Shown here in pieces: positions 22,466 through 34,300 of a stretch of 64,000 nucleotides of DNA; position 1 is the stretch's first letter; every line of letters begins with the position of its first letter. The stretch comes from Anaeramoeba ignava. Its lineage: Eukaryota > Metamonada > Anaeramoebidae. Location: positions 434,001 through 498,000 of the forward strand of contig JAPDFW010000092.1 of the NCBI GenBank assembly GCA_028826165.1, in the 5' to 3' direction. Both the position numbers and the translations under genes were made by a program. Under the pieces are notes generated by a model that searched no databases, was not told the origin of the DNA, and saw nothing but the letters and a program-made list of their open reading frames with translations.

Positions 22466-24340
22466 CTAATCTTTTTGACTTTTTTGAACCACAAAAAGAA
22501 ATTTTTCTTTAAAAGAAATTGCTCGTTTTTCATTATCAAAAAAGAAAGTAAATTGTTTCTTTTCAGGATTAAATTCAACTTGAGCATTATTATCATTAAG
22601 TTGTATAGAAGATTGAGAAGTTATTGGATAACTTAAAATATTATCTTCTTGAATTCTCAGATGCAATTTATCAAGTTCAATAAAAAGACGAACTTTTTTA
22701 TTCAAAGGAATTTTTGGATCAGAACAATGTTGAATCATAGCAGAATATCTAGGTTGATATTTTTGGAAAAAAGAAACAAATTTTTCTGAATGAGAAGGAT
22801 GAACAAATTGGAACAAAATCATTTTGCAATTATTAATCAATTTGAGTTCATCTTTGTCGTAATGGAAATATTTGAGTTTAAGAGATGAATCAAGCATATT
22901 GTAGTTTTGTATGATTCTGCCATGAGAGGAAAAGGTGATTGAAAATGGGTTACAAATCATATCCGATTCAAGATATCTTGGTGATTTGAAGGGTTCTGAA
23001 GAAATAATTGAGATTTTAAATATTCGACTGAATCTTGCAAGTGATGTTGGTTGTGGTCTTGGAAATTCTTTGAATTCCAAAAGCGAATCGTTGTTTTCGT
23101 TTGTGTCTCCAGAAAGTGTGATATCACAATAAGAGTCTGGTTTTTGTGAGTAAATTGAATCAATGATGAATTGAATAATATTTGATTCAACTAATTTATC
23201 CATAAAGAAAAAATCGATTGAGTCAAATTGCGAATCTCCCCAAGAAAGCGAGATAGTTTGTTCGTTTTCTGGGAATTGAACCAAATTAATAAGATTCAAC
23301 GGGATGCGATTTTGTATGTGGAACGCATTGTTCTCATAGATCATTGCGTTGTTTGTAATTTGGATTGAATGGTGATATTTTAGATCAACCACTTTTGTAT
23401 CTTGCGAAATATTCTGTTTTAGAACTTGGAAGGTTTCCAAAGAGATTTTGTATTGAGGTCTACGGAACTGTTTATTTTGGAATTTATTTGTGATATCTGA
23501 AATAACGGATTTCCTGCTGTTGAAAATCTCATGAAAAGTTCGTGCATGAAAAGAGGATTGAAATTGAATATAGTAATTTTTGTCTTTTGTTTGTATCTGA
23601 AGCCATTGAGATTCTGTTGTGTTGTATTTATCTTTTGTGTTGATGATTTCTGTATTGAGAATGCACTTATTGTAAGAAGAATGCTCCTCAATCAGAAGAA
23701 TTGAAGTTGAAGTTAAAAAACATTTTCCCTTAACGGTTGAATTGATATCTTTGAAATATATCTGGATTCCAAATGACGTTGTTGGGGAGTAAATGTGGAA
23801 CGCAGAAAATGCCTCGATATAATTTTTTGGTGTTGAAAAGAAGAGCGAAAGCTTGAATTTTTCCAATATTGGATAATTTGGGAATTGGAAATCAATTTCA
23901 GAATGATTGTGAAATTCAGAGAATTGAATTGTTAATCCTAATTCTCCTTTCGGTATGATTTTATGCCCTGTAAACCTCATTCGGATCAAAGGTGAATTAT
24001 CCGATCCGATGATTGTAAGTGATCCAAATTCAAATATTACTGTTGCTTGTTTGTTTTCTTGCTGATTCATCCGAATATTAACCAAAAATGTGTTTGTTAT
24101 TGTTTGGAAAAGGTTTTGAGTAAGTTGCTCTCTTGCAGAAAAGGAAAGAAAATTGATTCTATGTGATTCAAAATATTGTTTGAATTGTTGGAGATTTTCT
24201 GTACTGAAAAAGTGAATTGGGATAAAAGTTTGGTAACCAAGAGTAAGAACCAAAGTAAGAGGTTGATTTTCAATTGAACGAAGAAGAGTAGTTGAAGTGT
24301 ATTCAAGATGGAGTGATTTTGATAATTGAGAAAAGGGATT

Positions 24341-24373
<33 letters not shown>

Positions 24374-26897
24374 TTCATTATTATTTTCATTATTATTATT
24401 ATTTTCATTATTTTCATTATTATTTTCATCATTAGAATCTGAATCCTCATCTTCTTCCTCCCCAAATTCAAGATTAATCTCAAATCCATCTTTCTTTGTT
24501 ACAATCTCTCCATTCAATCTCCTTCCGTCATTAATTTCAATTTGGCAAATAAATTTCCTTGATTCAATCCCCATTTTCCAAAAATTATTCATAAATAAAT
24601 TTGATTTATTCCGTTTTTTCTCGAAATCAAGTGTAAATCCTTTTTTTTCTTGAAGAGAAGAAAAACCAATAATCATAAAAAGATATTCATCAATATGAAA
24701 TTTGCAGTGAAGCTGGTTTTCAAACTGGAAGTACAAGTTGGAATATGGACTATATCTTCGACTGATAGTTGTTTCTTGGAATCTAATTGAAAAATGATCT
24801 GATTCAAGAGAGATTTGTGCGAAATATTCAAATTTGAATAGCGAATTGAAAACAAGGATATTGTAAATAGTTGAACAAATTGTAGAGTTAGTTGGAATCG
24901 ATTGGGTTTTAAAAAACTCAAATCCTTGATAAATAAACCGACTGACTTCCTTATCAATTGGGTTTTCCTTTTCTTTCTTTGATTTCGCATATTGAATGTT
25001 TGTTGGGGAAAAAATAAGAGGAAATGGTTTGGATTCTTTTTGGGTTTGCTCGAGATTTGATTTTTCTTGATTTACAAAAAGATGCAAAAAATGAAGATAA
25101 ATATTTATAAACAAATCACGTGAAATTATGTCTTCCATTTGAATTGTAAATCTTTCAGTTGAGGATTTTTGGATCAAAATTCTACGTAGTTCAATTGTGT
25201 GTAAGTAAATATCGTGTTTATCGTTATATTTTATCATTTTTGTTTGAAGATTGGATTTTTTTGGAAAATTTATTTTGATTCCAATATCTAAATCAAGTTC
25301 CAGAGTTGCAAAACATTTTTGATCTGAAAGAAGTTCGACAGCAAAACTGCGTGATTTGTTTTGTGTTGCTTTTGCAATTTCATCGTTGATGATTTGACTG
25401 CGCAGAGGGTTTGCATGATGGAATATTCCTGATTTGATTCGTTGATTATCCGCAATTGGTGAAATTGTTTGCAGTTGAGTGATTTGAGATTCACCGTTTT
25501 CAGTGAATTGTGTGAACATAACTTTGTTCTGCAGAATCTCCACTATTTGATAGCTGTCTACTTTTTGTCGGATGAATCTTTCCTGTATTTGAATTGAAGG
25601 ATTATTTTGGGAATCCTTGGAAATTTTCTTTTTGTAAAGTATTTTTACAAATGATTTCACTGTTCCAAACAATAAATCCCGATACTCCTTTGATTTGCAT
25701 ATCAAATAGATGGTTTTCTTATGGTTTTTTTGCTTTCCCACAATTTTGATTTGATTTGTATTTTTTATTTTCATCATTGAAATCTGATCTTTATGTAAAT
25801 TGTGCCGAAATAACGGCTCCTCTTTATGCGTAGTTACAAACATGATTCCATTTTGAATCATCAAGAAACCTTTTGCGTTTTTTCCCCAGATGTAATTTTC
25901 ACCATCTTGATTGGAGTTATTGCGAATATTCGAACTTCTCTTCTCATTTTTTTCCTCTTCCATTAAAAATATTTGAAATTTTGCTTTTTGTTTTTTGAGA
26001 AATTTCGAAATTAAAATTTCAATTTCTTCTTGAATGGAAAAGATTTTCCCATTAAAGAATCCCAAGGCGATTGCCTGTTTATCATAGTGTTGAAACATTT
26101 GAAATGTTTTAGTGATTAGAAGCTTTTCGTTTTCATTTTTTGCTTGGCATAAAATTGACACTTCTGAATTGAAGTAAATTCTGAATATTTTGGGTTGATC
26201 AGTTAAATCTTGATTTTCAATTCTTGAATATATTGAGTATTTAAAATGAGTTTTTTCGTTTGAGATTTCCAGTTTGAATTTTTTTGGTAATAGTGTTAAT
26301 ATAGCTTGTTGAGAATCATTTGAGTTGCTGATAATTTTGATTTTGAATTCAGCAAAACCAGAAACAAAAAAAAACTCGATATATTTTATCAGTTGGATTT
26401 CTTTGATTTTTGAGAAAAGAGTTAGTAAATCTGTGTAATAATTTTGTGTATAAATTTTCTTTTCTGTTAAAAGAGAAGGGTCGTTTATTCCTATTTGTTT
26501 TCTAAGAGTATCTATTGTGAGGAGTTTATTGACAACATTTTGCCTAAATTGAAAAAAACATTTATAAATTTAATTATAAATTTAATTATAAATTTATTAT
26601 AATTTTCATTATAATTTAATTATAAATTTCATTTTCAATTTAATTATAAATTTCATTATAAATTTCATTTTAAATTTCATTATAATTTAATTATAAATTT
26701 AATTATAAATTTCATTTTAAATTTCATTTTAAATTTCATTTTAAAAATTATAATTTTATTATAATTTTTTACTCTCTTGAAAGATCTAAATTTTTAATAT
26801 GTTTTTCTAATTCTTTAATTTGAGTTTTCCATGTAATTTGTTTTTGAAGTACAAAACCAATAAGTTGAAGTAAATCTTCAACAACAAAATAATCCAT
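22466..26897 (-). CDS. large protein with repeated PH-like segments, unrecognised
   Basis: Two exons, 26897-26773 and 26543-22466, with a 229-bp intron, encode 1,400 residues with no frame break. The start is ATG 26897 (MDYFVVEDLLQLIGF). Residues ~1-60 look like a coiled coil (KTQIKELEKHIKNLDLSRE). Several later stretches have the look of PH/GRAM-type beta domains ending in a helix, for example YIWGKNAKGFLMIQNGIMF...YRDLLFGTVKSFV, WLQIQTKDKNYYIQFQSSF, SLSWGDSQFDSIDFFF and FTFFFDNEKRAISFKEKF. An acidic Asp/Glu tract followed by an Asn run lies near 24340-24450. I do not recognise the family. A lipid- or protein-binding scaffold is possible, but this is inference from fold impression only. It shares a 101-bp divergent promoter with ZW10. 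Confidence 0.7.
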
Positions 26898-26998
26898 TTA
26901 TATTAAAAAATAAAAAAGAAAAAGAAAAAATAAAAAAATAACGTTAAATTTTTTTTTTTCATTTTTTTCATTTTTTTTTTATTCTTTAAATAAAGCTA
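26898..26998. promoter_or_regulatory. 101-bp divergent promoter, PH-like gene / ZW10
   Basis: Only 101 bp separate the two divergent ATGs. It has a central poly(T) with TTTTTTTCATTTTTTTCATTTT on the ZW10 side and A-rich AAAAAGAAAAAGAAAAA on the other. Confidence 0.5.
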
Positions 26999-29900
26999 AT
27001 GAATAACAATAATAATAATAATAATAATTTAACTAAAGATGAATTAATTCAAAATTTAAATCAAATTTCAAAGCAAATTCAATTTTTAAAAGTATTAATT
27101 TTTTTTTAAAATAATAAAATAATAAAATAATAAAATCTTTTTTTTTTTAGAAAGCTTCACTTGAAAGTTTTGATAATAAAACAATGCTTTTAGTTCAATT
27201 TTATGATCAAATGCATTTAGTTGATTCAGAATTAGATAAATTAATGATTTGGATAAATGAAATTGAAACAAAAGCACAAATAATTTCTGGAGTAAATTTC
27301 ATTTACAAATCAAAATATAAAAATATAAATATAAATATAAATATAAATATAAATATAAATATAAATATAAATATAAATATAAATATAAATATAAATATAA
27401 ATATAAATATAAATATAAATATAAATATAAATATAAATATAAATATAAATATAAATATAAATATAAATATAAATACAAATATAAATACAAATATAAATAT
27501 AAATATAAATCAAATTCAAATTCAAAATCAAAATTAAATTCAAATTCAAATTCAAAATTAAATTCAAATTCAAATTCAAAATTAAATTCAAATTCAAAAT
27601 CAAATTCAAATTCAAATTCAAATTCAAAATCAAAATCAAATTCAAAATCAAAATCAAAATCAAAATCAAAATCAAAATCAAAATCAAAATCAAAATCAAA
27701 ATATAAATATAAATATAAATATAAATATAAATTCAAAATCAAATTCAAAATCAAAATCAAAATCAAAATCAAATTCAAAATAAAATTCAAATTCAAAATC
27801 AAAATTAAAATCAAATTCAAAATCAAAATCAAATTCAAAATCAAAATCAAAATCAAAATTAAATTCAAATTCAAAATTAAAATCAAAATCAAAATTCAAA
27901 ATTTAAATTCAAAATTTAAATCAAAATCAAAAATTAGCAAACACAACATTACCCTTTATTACAAAATGAATTCGAACAAAATCGTAACTTAATAACCTTA
28001 ATCAAACACATCAACCAAATACAACAAAAATTCGAACTTTTCGAAGAACATTCTGAAGAAAATCAATACTTAAATTGTGTAAAAGATATCAAAGAAATTG
28101 AAACTCAAATAAATTCACTCACAGAAAATATAAAAAAATTACTCAAAGAAGAACAACAAAATCTTGATAAAATTGAAGAAGCAAATTTTTTAAAAATAAT
28201 GTATCAAGAATACATTCGAAAAAAATCATTTATTGAACAAATTTTAATTCAAACATTAGAAAATTACTTCATTTTCAATGAAAATGAAATTCAAATGCAA
28301 ATTTTACTCGAAATTTCCAAAATTTCTGGAATTGAAACAATATCATCTCCAATAAAACTCAACGAAATAATCGAATCACTTTTTGAATTGAAAATGATTG
28401 AATCAAAACTTGAAAATATTTTTGATAAATTTTTGCAAAAGATAATCATTCCAATAATAACAAATCCAAAACTAAAAATGATCATTTCAAAAGGACATCA
28501 AGAATTCACAATACAATGTGTTTTTGACCCAACAACTCAGTTTGAAAATGAAACATCAAATGTCACTCATGCATTCACACAAATACATAATTCACACTTA
28601 GTTGTAATTCAAGATATAATGATGAAATTGAATCAAGTTTTGACAGCATTTTTCAACAGCATATTTGCAGATAAAAATAATTACCAGGATGTCTCTATGA
28701 AATTGGGAACAGAATTATTCACCAAAATAACTGATTTGTTGATCAAAAATTGGCTTGAAAAATCTAATCCCACAAAATATGAAGGAGCTCAATGCTTTTT
28801 TAAAATAGAGAAGATATATGCTCAGACACAAATAAGTTTGAAGTATCTTTACAGAAGTTGGGAATGGTGGGAGAGAATGAAACAAGACTGTCCCAATATC
28901 TGGAAAATATGGAGCGAAAATTTTTGGATCAAAAACATGACAAAATCTTACAAACAGCAAGACAATTTCTACTGTCTTCAGATTACTCTGTCGTTGGAAA
29001 TAAGCGACGAAACGGAGAGAACAGCTCTGTCAACATTCGACATGGCGGGAGGAAAGGACAAGAAAGGCAAGACAGGAATATCTGGGAAAGATTGGATGAA
29101 AAATGTTGAAAAATTCGATAAAAATCAATCAGGAAATAGTGAGTATTTGGCTCAATTTTTTGAGTTTCGATTACCAACAATGAAAATACAATCAAGCACA
29201 CAGAGACTTGTAGAGCTTGCTTATCAAACTTTAGAGGAAGCTTGTAGTTCTGAATCATCGAAATTTGCTTGGGAATTGTATCAATCAACAAGAGATATTT
29301 TCGACATGTATTTAGTTTTAGTCCCAAATTTCCATGGATCAAACATTGCAGAAACAAGCCATCTCAGTGCGTTATTTTATCACGATTGCATGTACATTTC
29401 ACATCACTTACTGACATTGGGCGCTCGGTATCGTGATCGTCTTCCAGAGCCATTGAATCGCACTTCAAGTTTTATAGATTTTGTTCCACTTTTTCGTGAT
29501 CTTGGCGAAAATTGGCATTCACAGCAACTCCAATCCCAGGCTGCTCATCTCCGCTCACTTCTCAAAGATATATATCCTCTGTTCGCAAACCTTGACTCAT
29601 ATTCTACTCCCCGTGTTGAGTCTGCTTTGTTGCAAATTAGTGCTCATGTTGAACGTTTGTCTAATTCTTGGAAAGATATTTTGACAAGTGAAATTCTCAT
29701 TGGTTCGCTTGGAAAAATTCTCAGCATACTTTTGAGAGATATTGTTGATAATGTTCTCTTACTTTCGGATATATATGAACCAGTTATTTTGCATGGATTA
29801 CTTTCTAAGTTGCTTGTTTTTATTCCGAGAATTCTTTTCAAAAGTGACAGTCAAACAAATCAAAAGGATTCTGATGATGTTCATGTTGATTCTGATGTTA

Positions 29901-30130
29901 ATCTTGATTCTGATGCGAATGTGAAACGATATGTTTCTGTTTGGAAGAGGTTTAAAACCTTATTGATTTTTTTGAAAGATGGATTGAAAGAAATTGTTGA
30001 AAAAGTGCGAAAAAATGAAATTGAGGATTTTTTTGTTGAAGAAGTTATACATTTAATTCAAGCTATTTTTGAAAAGAGTGTTTTAAGAGAACAAAGTATT
30101 GAAGATATTAAAGTGATGATGAAGAAATAA
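26999..30130 (+). CDS. ZW10: ZW10, NRZ/Dsl1 tethering and RZZ kinetochore subunit
   Basis: Three exons, 26999-27091, 27151-27291 and 27938-30130, encode 808 residues (human ZW10 is 779). The N-terminus is an Asn run and a coiled coil ([36 protein letters not shown]). The C-terminal half carries the conserved ZW10 signature: SALFYHDCMYISHHLLTLGARYRDRL, FIDFVPLFRDLG, a Ser/Leu-rich QLQSQAAHLRSLL and a final VWKRFKTLLIFLKDGLKEIVEKV. ZW10 tethers Golgi-to-ER vesicles with RINT1 and NAG, and in many eukaryotes recruits dynein to kinetochores with Rod and Zwilch. All exon junctions are in frame. Donors are GTATTA and GTAAAT. Confidence 0.88.
27292..27937 (+). repeat. 646-bp intron with two repeat types
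   Basis: ZW10 intron 2. The first ~200 bp are (AAATAT)n, the rest a mixture of AAATTC and AAAATC hexamers, with a short return of AAATAT near 27700-27730. Confidence 0.88.
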
Positions 30131-31310
30131 GAAGACAAATTTATTAAAGAATTAATTATTAAATTTATTAAAAAATTAATTAAAAAATTTATTAAAAAAT
30201 TTATTAAAGAATCTATTAAAGAATTAATTAAAAAATTAATTAAAAAATTTATTAAAAAATTAATTAAAAAAAGTGGAACATTTTGGAATTAAATTTATTT
30301 CTTTTATTATTATTAAATTTATTATTAAATTTATTAAAAAATTAATTAAAAAAAGTGGAACATTTTGGAATTAAATTTTATTTCTTTTTTTATTATTAAA
30401 TTTATTAAAAAATTTATTAAAAAATTTATTAAAAATTTATTAAAAATTAATTAAAAATTAATTAAAAATTAATTAAAAATCTATTAAAAATTAATTAAAA
30501 AGTGGAACATTTTGGAATTAAATTTATTTCTTTTTATTATTAAATTTATTAAAAAATTTATTAAAGAATTTATTAAAAAATTTATTAAAGAATTTATTAA
30601 AAAATCTATTATTAAATTTATTAAAAAATTTATTAAAGAATTAATTAAAAAATTAATTAAAAAGTGGAACATTTTGGAATTAATTTTATTTCTTTTTATT
30701 ATTAAATTTATTAAAAATTTATTAAAAATTTATTAAAAATTGATTAAAGAATTCATTAAAAATTTATTAAAAAGTGGAACATTTTGGAATTAAATTTATT
30801 TCTTTTTATTATTAAATTAATTAAAAATTAATTAAAGAATTTATTAAAAATTTATTAAAGAATTTATTAAAAATTTATTAAAGAATTTATTAAAAATCTA
30901 TTATTAAATTAATTAAAAATTTATTAAAGAATTAATTAAAAATTTATTAAAAAGTGGAACATTTTGAATTAAATTTATTTCTTTTTATTAAAGAATTAAT
31001 TAAAAATTTATTATGGAACATTTTGGAATTAATTTTATTTCTTTTATTATTATTAATTAATTAAAAATTTATTAAAGAATTTATTAAAAATTTATTAAAG
31101 AATTTATTAAAAAATCTATTATTAAATTAATTAAAAAATTTATTAAAAAATTTATTAAAAAATTTATTAAAAAAAGTGGAACATTTTGGAATTAAATTTA
31201 TTTCTTTTTTTATTATTAAATTTATTATTAAATTTATTAAAAAATTTATTAAAAAATTCATTTCTTTTTTTATTATTATTAATAATGAAAATTAAAATAT
31301 TGTTTCTCTT
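30131..31310. repeat. AT satellite with GTGGAACATTTTGGAATTAA core
   Basis: Eight imperfect units of 75-180 bp. Each has an A-run, GTGGAACATTTTGGAATTAA, then ATTTATTTCTTTTTATTATT and a variable number of AAATTTATTAAAA or AAATTAATTAAAA blocks. The core recurs near 30273, 30355, 30504, 30664, 30775, 30956, 31016 (ATGGAACATTTTGG form) and 31178. It lies between ZW10 and DOCK, which converge here. No gene is seen. Confidence 0.88.
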
Positions 31311-31353
31311 CTTTTATCCTTTCAAAAAAAAATTAAATTAAATTAAATTAAAT

Positions 31354-34300
31354 TTATTTCTCCTTCTCAGCTTCATTAAAATTATTATCATCTAAAAAAG
31401 ATTCACTATTTTCTTTCAAAGTGTGAAAACCTTGTTTAACAGCTTGATTAAACTCTTTCTGATTATCCTTTGCATACTTCTCATTTTCATTTATGGCATC
31501 AGAAAGCATAAGAATAAACTTTCTAAATTCATCACGAAGTTCCAAAACTTGAGGAAGAGGATATTCAAAAGGGGGAGAAAGGAAAACCTTACAAATTTCA
31601 AAAGGACCAACATTAACAGCAGTAAGACAAGCACCAGAAAGAATTGACTGAAGAAGATTGATGTTTTTTTCTTTAGCAGAAAGAATATTAGAAAGTTCGA
31701 TATTTTTGGATCGTAAATTTTCCAAAGAAACAATAATTGGGGAAAGTTCAGTAACTTTTTTATCAACAACAGGAAGACGTTTGACAATATAGGGAAAATG
31801 ACCATCGCAAGAAAGAACAGTCTTGCGGATCCACTGTTCGCCAATAGATCCCTGCGTCTTGCCTGTCTTTGTAAATGGGGTTTGAAATTGGAAATTAGAG
31901 ATATCGAAGGAGCGTTGGAAACGAGTCACGCGCATATTTTCTTCAGATTCAGGGAAATAGGGTGTGAGCGCGGTGACTTGAAGATAGACTTTATCGGGAG
32001 AAAGAGTGGATGTGTCGGGAGGTGTTGAGGTCTGGAGAATCACGACGTTTTCTGGGCCGAAGACGGGAGAGAACTGGGATTTAAGTCGTTCTGTAAGTGA
32101 AAAGAGATGAGTTAGATCAGACTCACGATAGACAAACTCTCTCGTGTTAAGCTCGCCAAACTTTGTGCCGAAGAAGGCAACTCGGAAATAGGCTCCGAGC
32201 GTCTGGGAATGCTGGACAGATTGCGAGTCCTCAATAAGTTCGTCGTATGTCAATTTAAGATCGTGATGAGTGGATGATAAGGCTGGGTAATCACGTGCGT
32301 GTTTGTATATGGGGATGAGGAGGGAATACAGCTCGACTTGTGCTTCAAGAAGCTTGCATTTCTTGAGATCACGAGCTGTTTTTTTAAGAACAGAAATTAA
32401 GCCTTTTTCAGTGAAAAATGGGGATTGACAGAATCGCTCGATGTCTGAGGTCTTCATCTCGCAACTTTCATTTACACATGTTGCGGAGACTGATGCGAAT
32501 GCGCGAGCGCCTTGAGGAAGCCATAAGTTATCGGGGATGCATAAGGTGTAGATACTCGCCAACAAGCGCACACATGTGCAAAGAGGCAAGTGTTGCTTCC
32601 GTGAAATTTTTGTTGTTAATATGAAATTTCTGTAGAGACTCAAGCCATGTCAACCGCAGATCGGGCGCCTTGTTGTAACCGTCTGCAATACGATGGTATA
32701 GGTGAGCGGTCATCTCAGGATCGTACCGATACTTCTTTAGCTTAACCGAGTCGCGTAGGATGTTGCTCATCTCATCCGCATGAACATGCATTTTGCGCGC
32801 AAATTCCGACAGAGAACGTGATTCTATATCAGCATATTTTTTCAGCACAAGAAGCGCTCTTCGGACAAACACTTCTTCCTTGAATTGTTCAGGGTCGCCT
32901 ACCAATCTACTGAAGGCGATTGTTGTGTGAATTTGAGTTCGGACAAAATTCCCACAAACTTCGTGGTTTCTGCGGAAGAGCATATACAACATGGAATTCG
33001 CAGCAGCCCTGATGGTATCATCGTGAGATACTGTTTTGCCGAATATTTGTGTGCAAAGCTCTGAAAGGAAGTGGTTATTATGAATAAACACAATGTTCTC
33101 GAAAGATCGAACAAAGAGAGTAAGAGAAGAGAAAAAAATTGACAACATCAGGTTTGATTGATTCTTGCGTAGAAATGCCACAAGCACATGGAAAATCTGA
33201 CCGAGAACACTTGTCTCTGCAGAAACATCTTCCTGTTCGAGTTCTTTTGCGAAGCGTTTGTAGAGATCCTCAGTCACATCAAGCACAACTATTCCAACTT
33301 CCGTTGCCAACGCTCCTTCATTCACTGCGTTTGTGAAAACTGGAGGCCGATTATTCAAGGTGCCACTTATAGTCCCTCTCATAGTCTCAAATGCTGTGCG
33401 TTGATCTACTGAGAATTGCCTTACAGGATGCTGGGGTCCTTCTGTGTTGATGTTGTTCTCCCCACTCTTCGTTTCTTCCTTCTCGGATTTTGGCGCAACC
33501 CGCATGGATTGCAACTCTCGTCGCTTGCGTTTCATCATCTTCGCTCCTCCTGCGTACGATTGCTCCAATGCATCAAGGGCACTCACCGTCTTGCTCTGTG
33601 CATTTGCTGCGATTTTTTCTGTTCGTTCGTTTTCTTCAAGTTTTTTTTTCCCGGCATATTCAAAAGTTCCGAGACATAATCCTAAAGCCTCAAAAAGTCC
33701 CAAACGTCTTCGCAGTGCTTCTACTCCAAACCATTTGCACAAATACTCCCGATCAATATTCTTCAGGATATATAAAAACACAACAAGCATCGATCTGCGA
33801 ATTTCCGTATTTTGCTTTTTGCATAAATTTACATGATCAATAAGCATCAATACATAAAGTAAATATACTCCACAGAACCGTGCTTTGGCTCCCTCTGCGC
33901 GTAGTTTCGGATCCGCATCGTGCTTGGCAATAAGATCCCGCAGAACACCTACTGCCATCAATTTCGCTCGATCAGTTGCCTCTTTTTCTTCGATTGTCCG
34001 GAAAATTGTGCGGATCAATATTCCGGCCAAAAAATGTCGAGATGCCAGAAATTTTGTCAAATTTGTTGTTGTTGACATTTGCACAACAACCGGCAAATTT
34101 AATGGTAAAAAATTTTCATAATCAATTAAATTCTGCAAGAATTCATATTTAAGAGTCTCAAGACTGCTTTCCCAAGGCTGCGCGCGCAAAATCTTGATAT
34201 GGCGTTTTGCAAGCCGAAACACTTCGCCAGTTGGCATCACGCCGAATAGATCCTTGAGGAAATTTGCAAATGCTTGGTTGAGTCTTTTCGCCACGTTCAA

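Noticed and set aside
29480-29495. TTGTTCCACTTTTT match to the satellite core inside ZW10
   Set aside because: It encodes a conserved part of ZW10 (FVPLF) and is best explained as coincidence.
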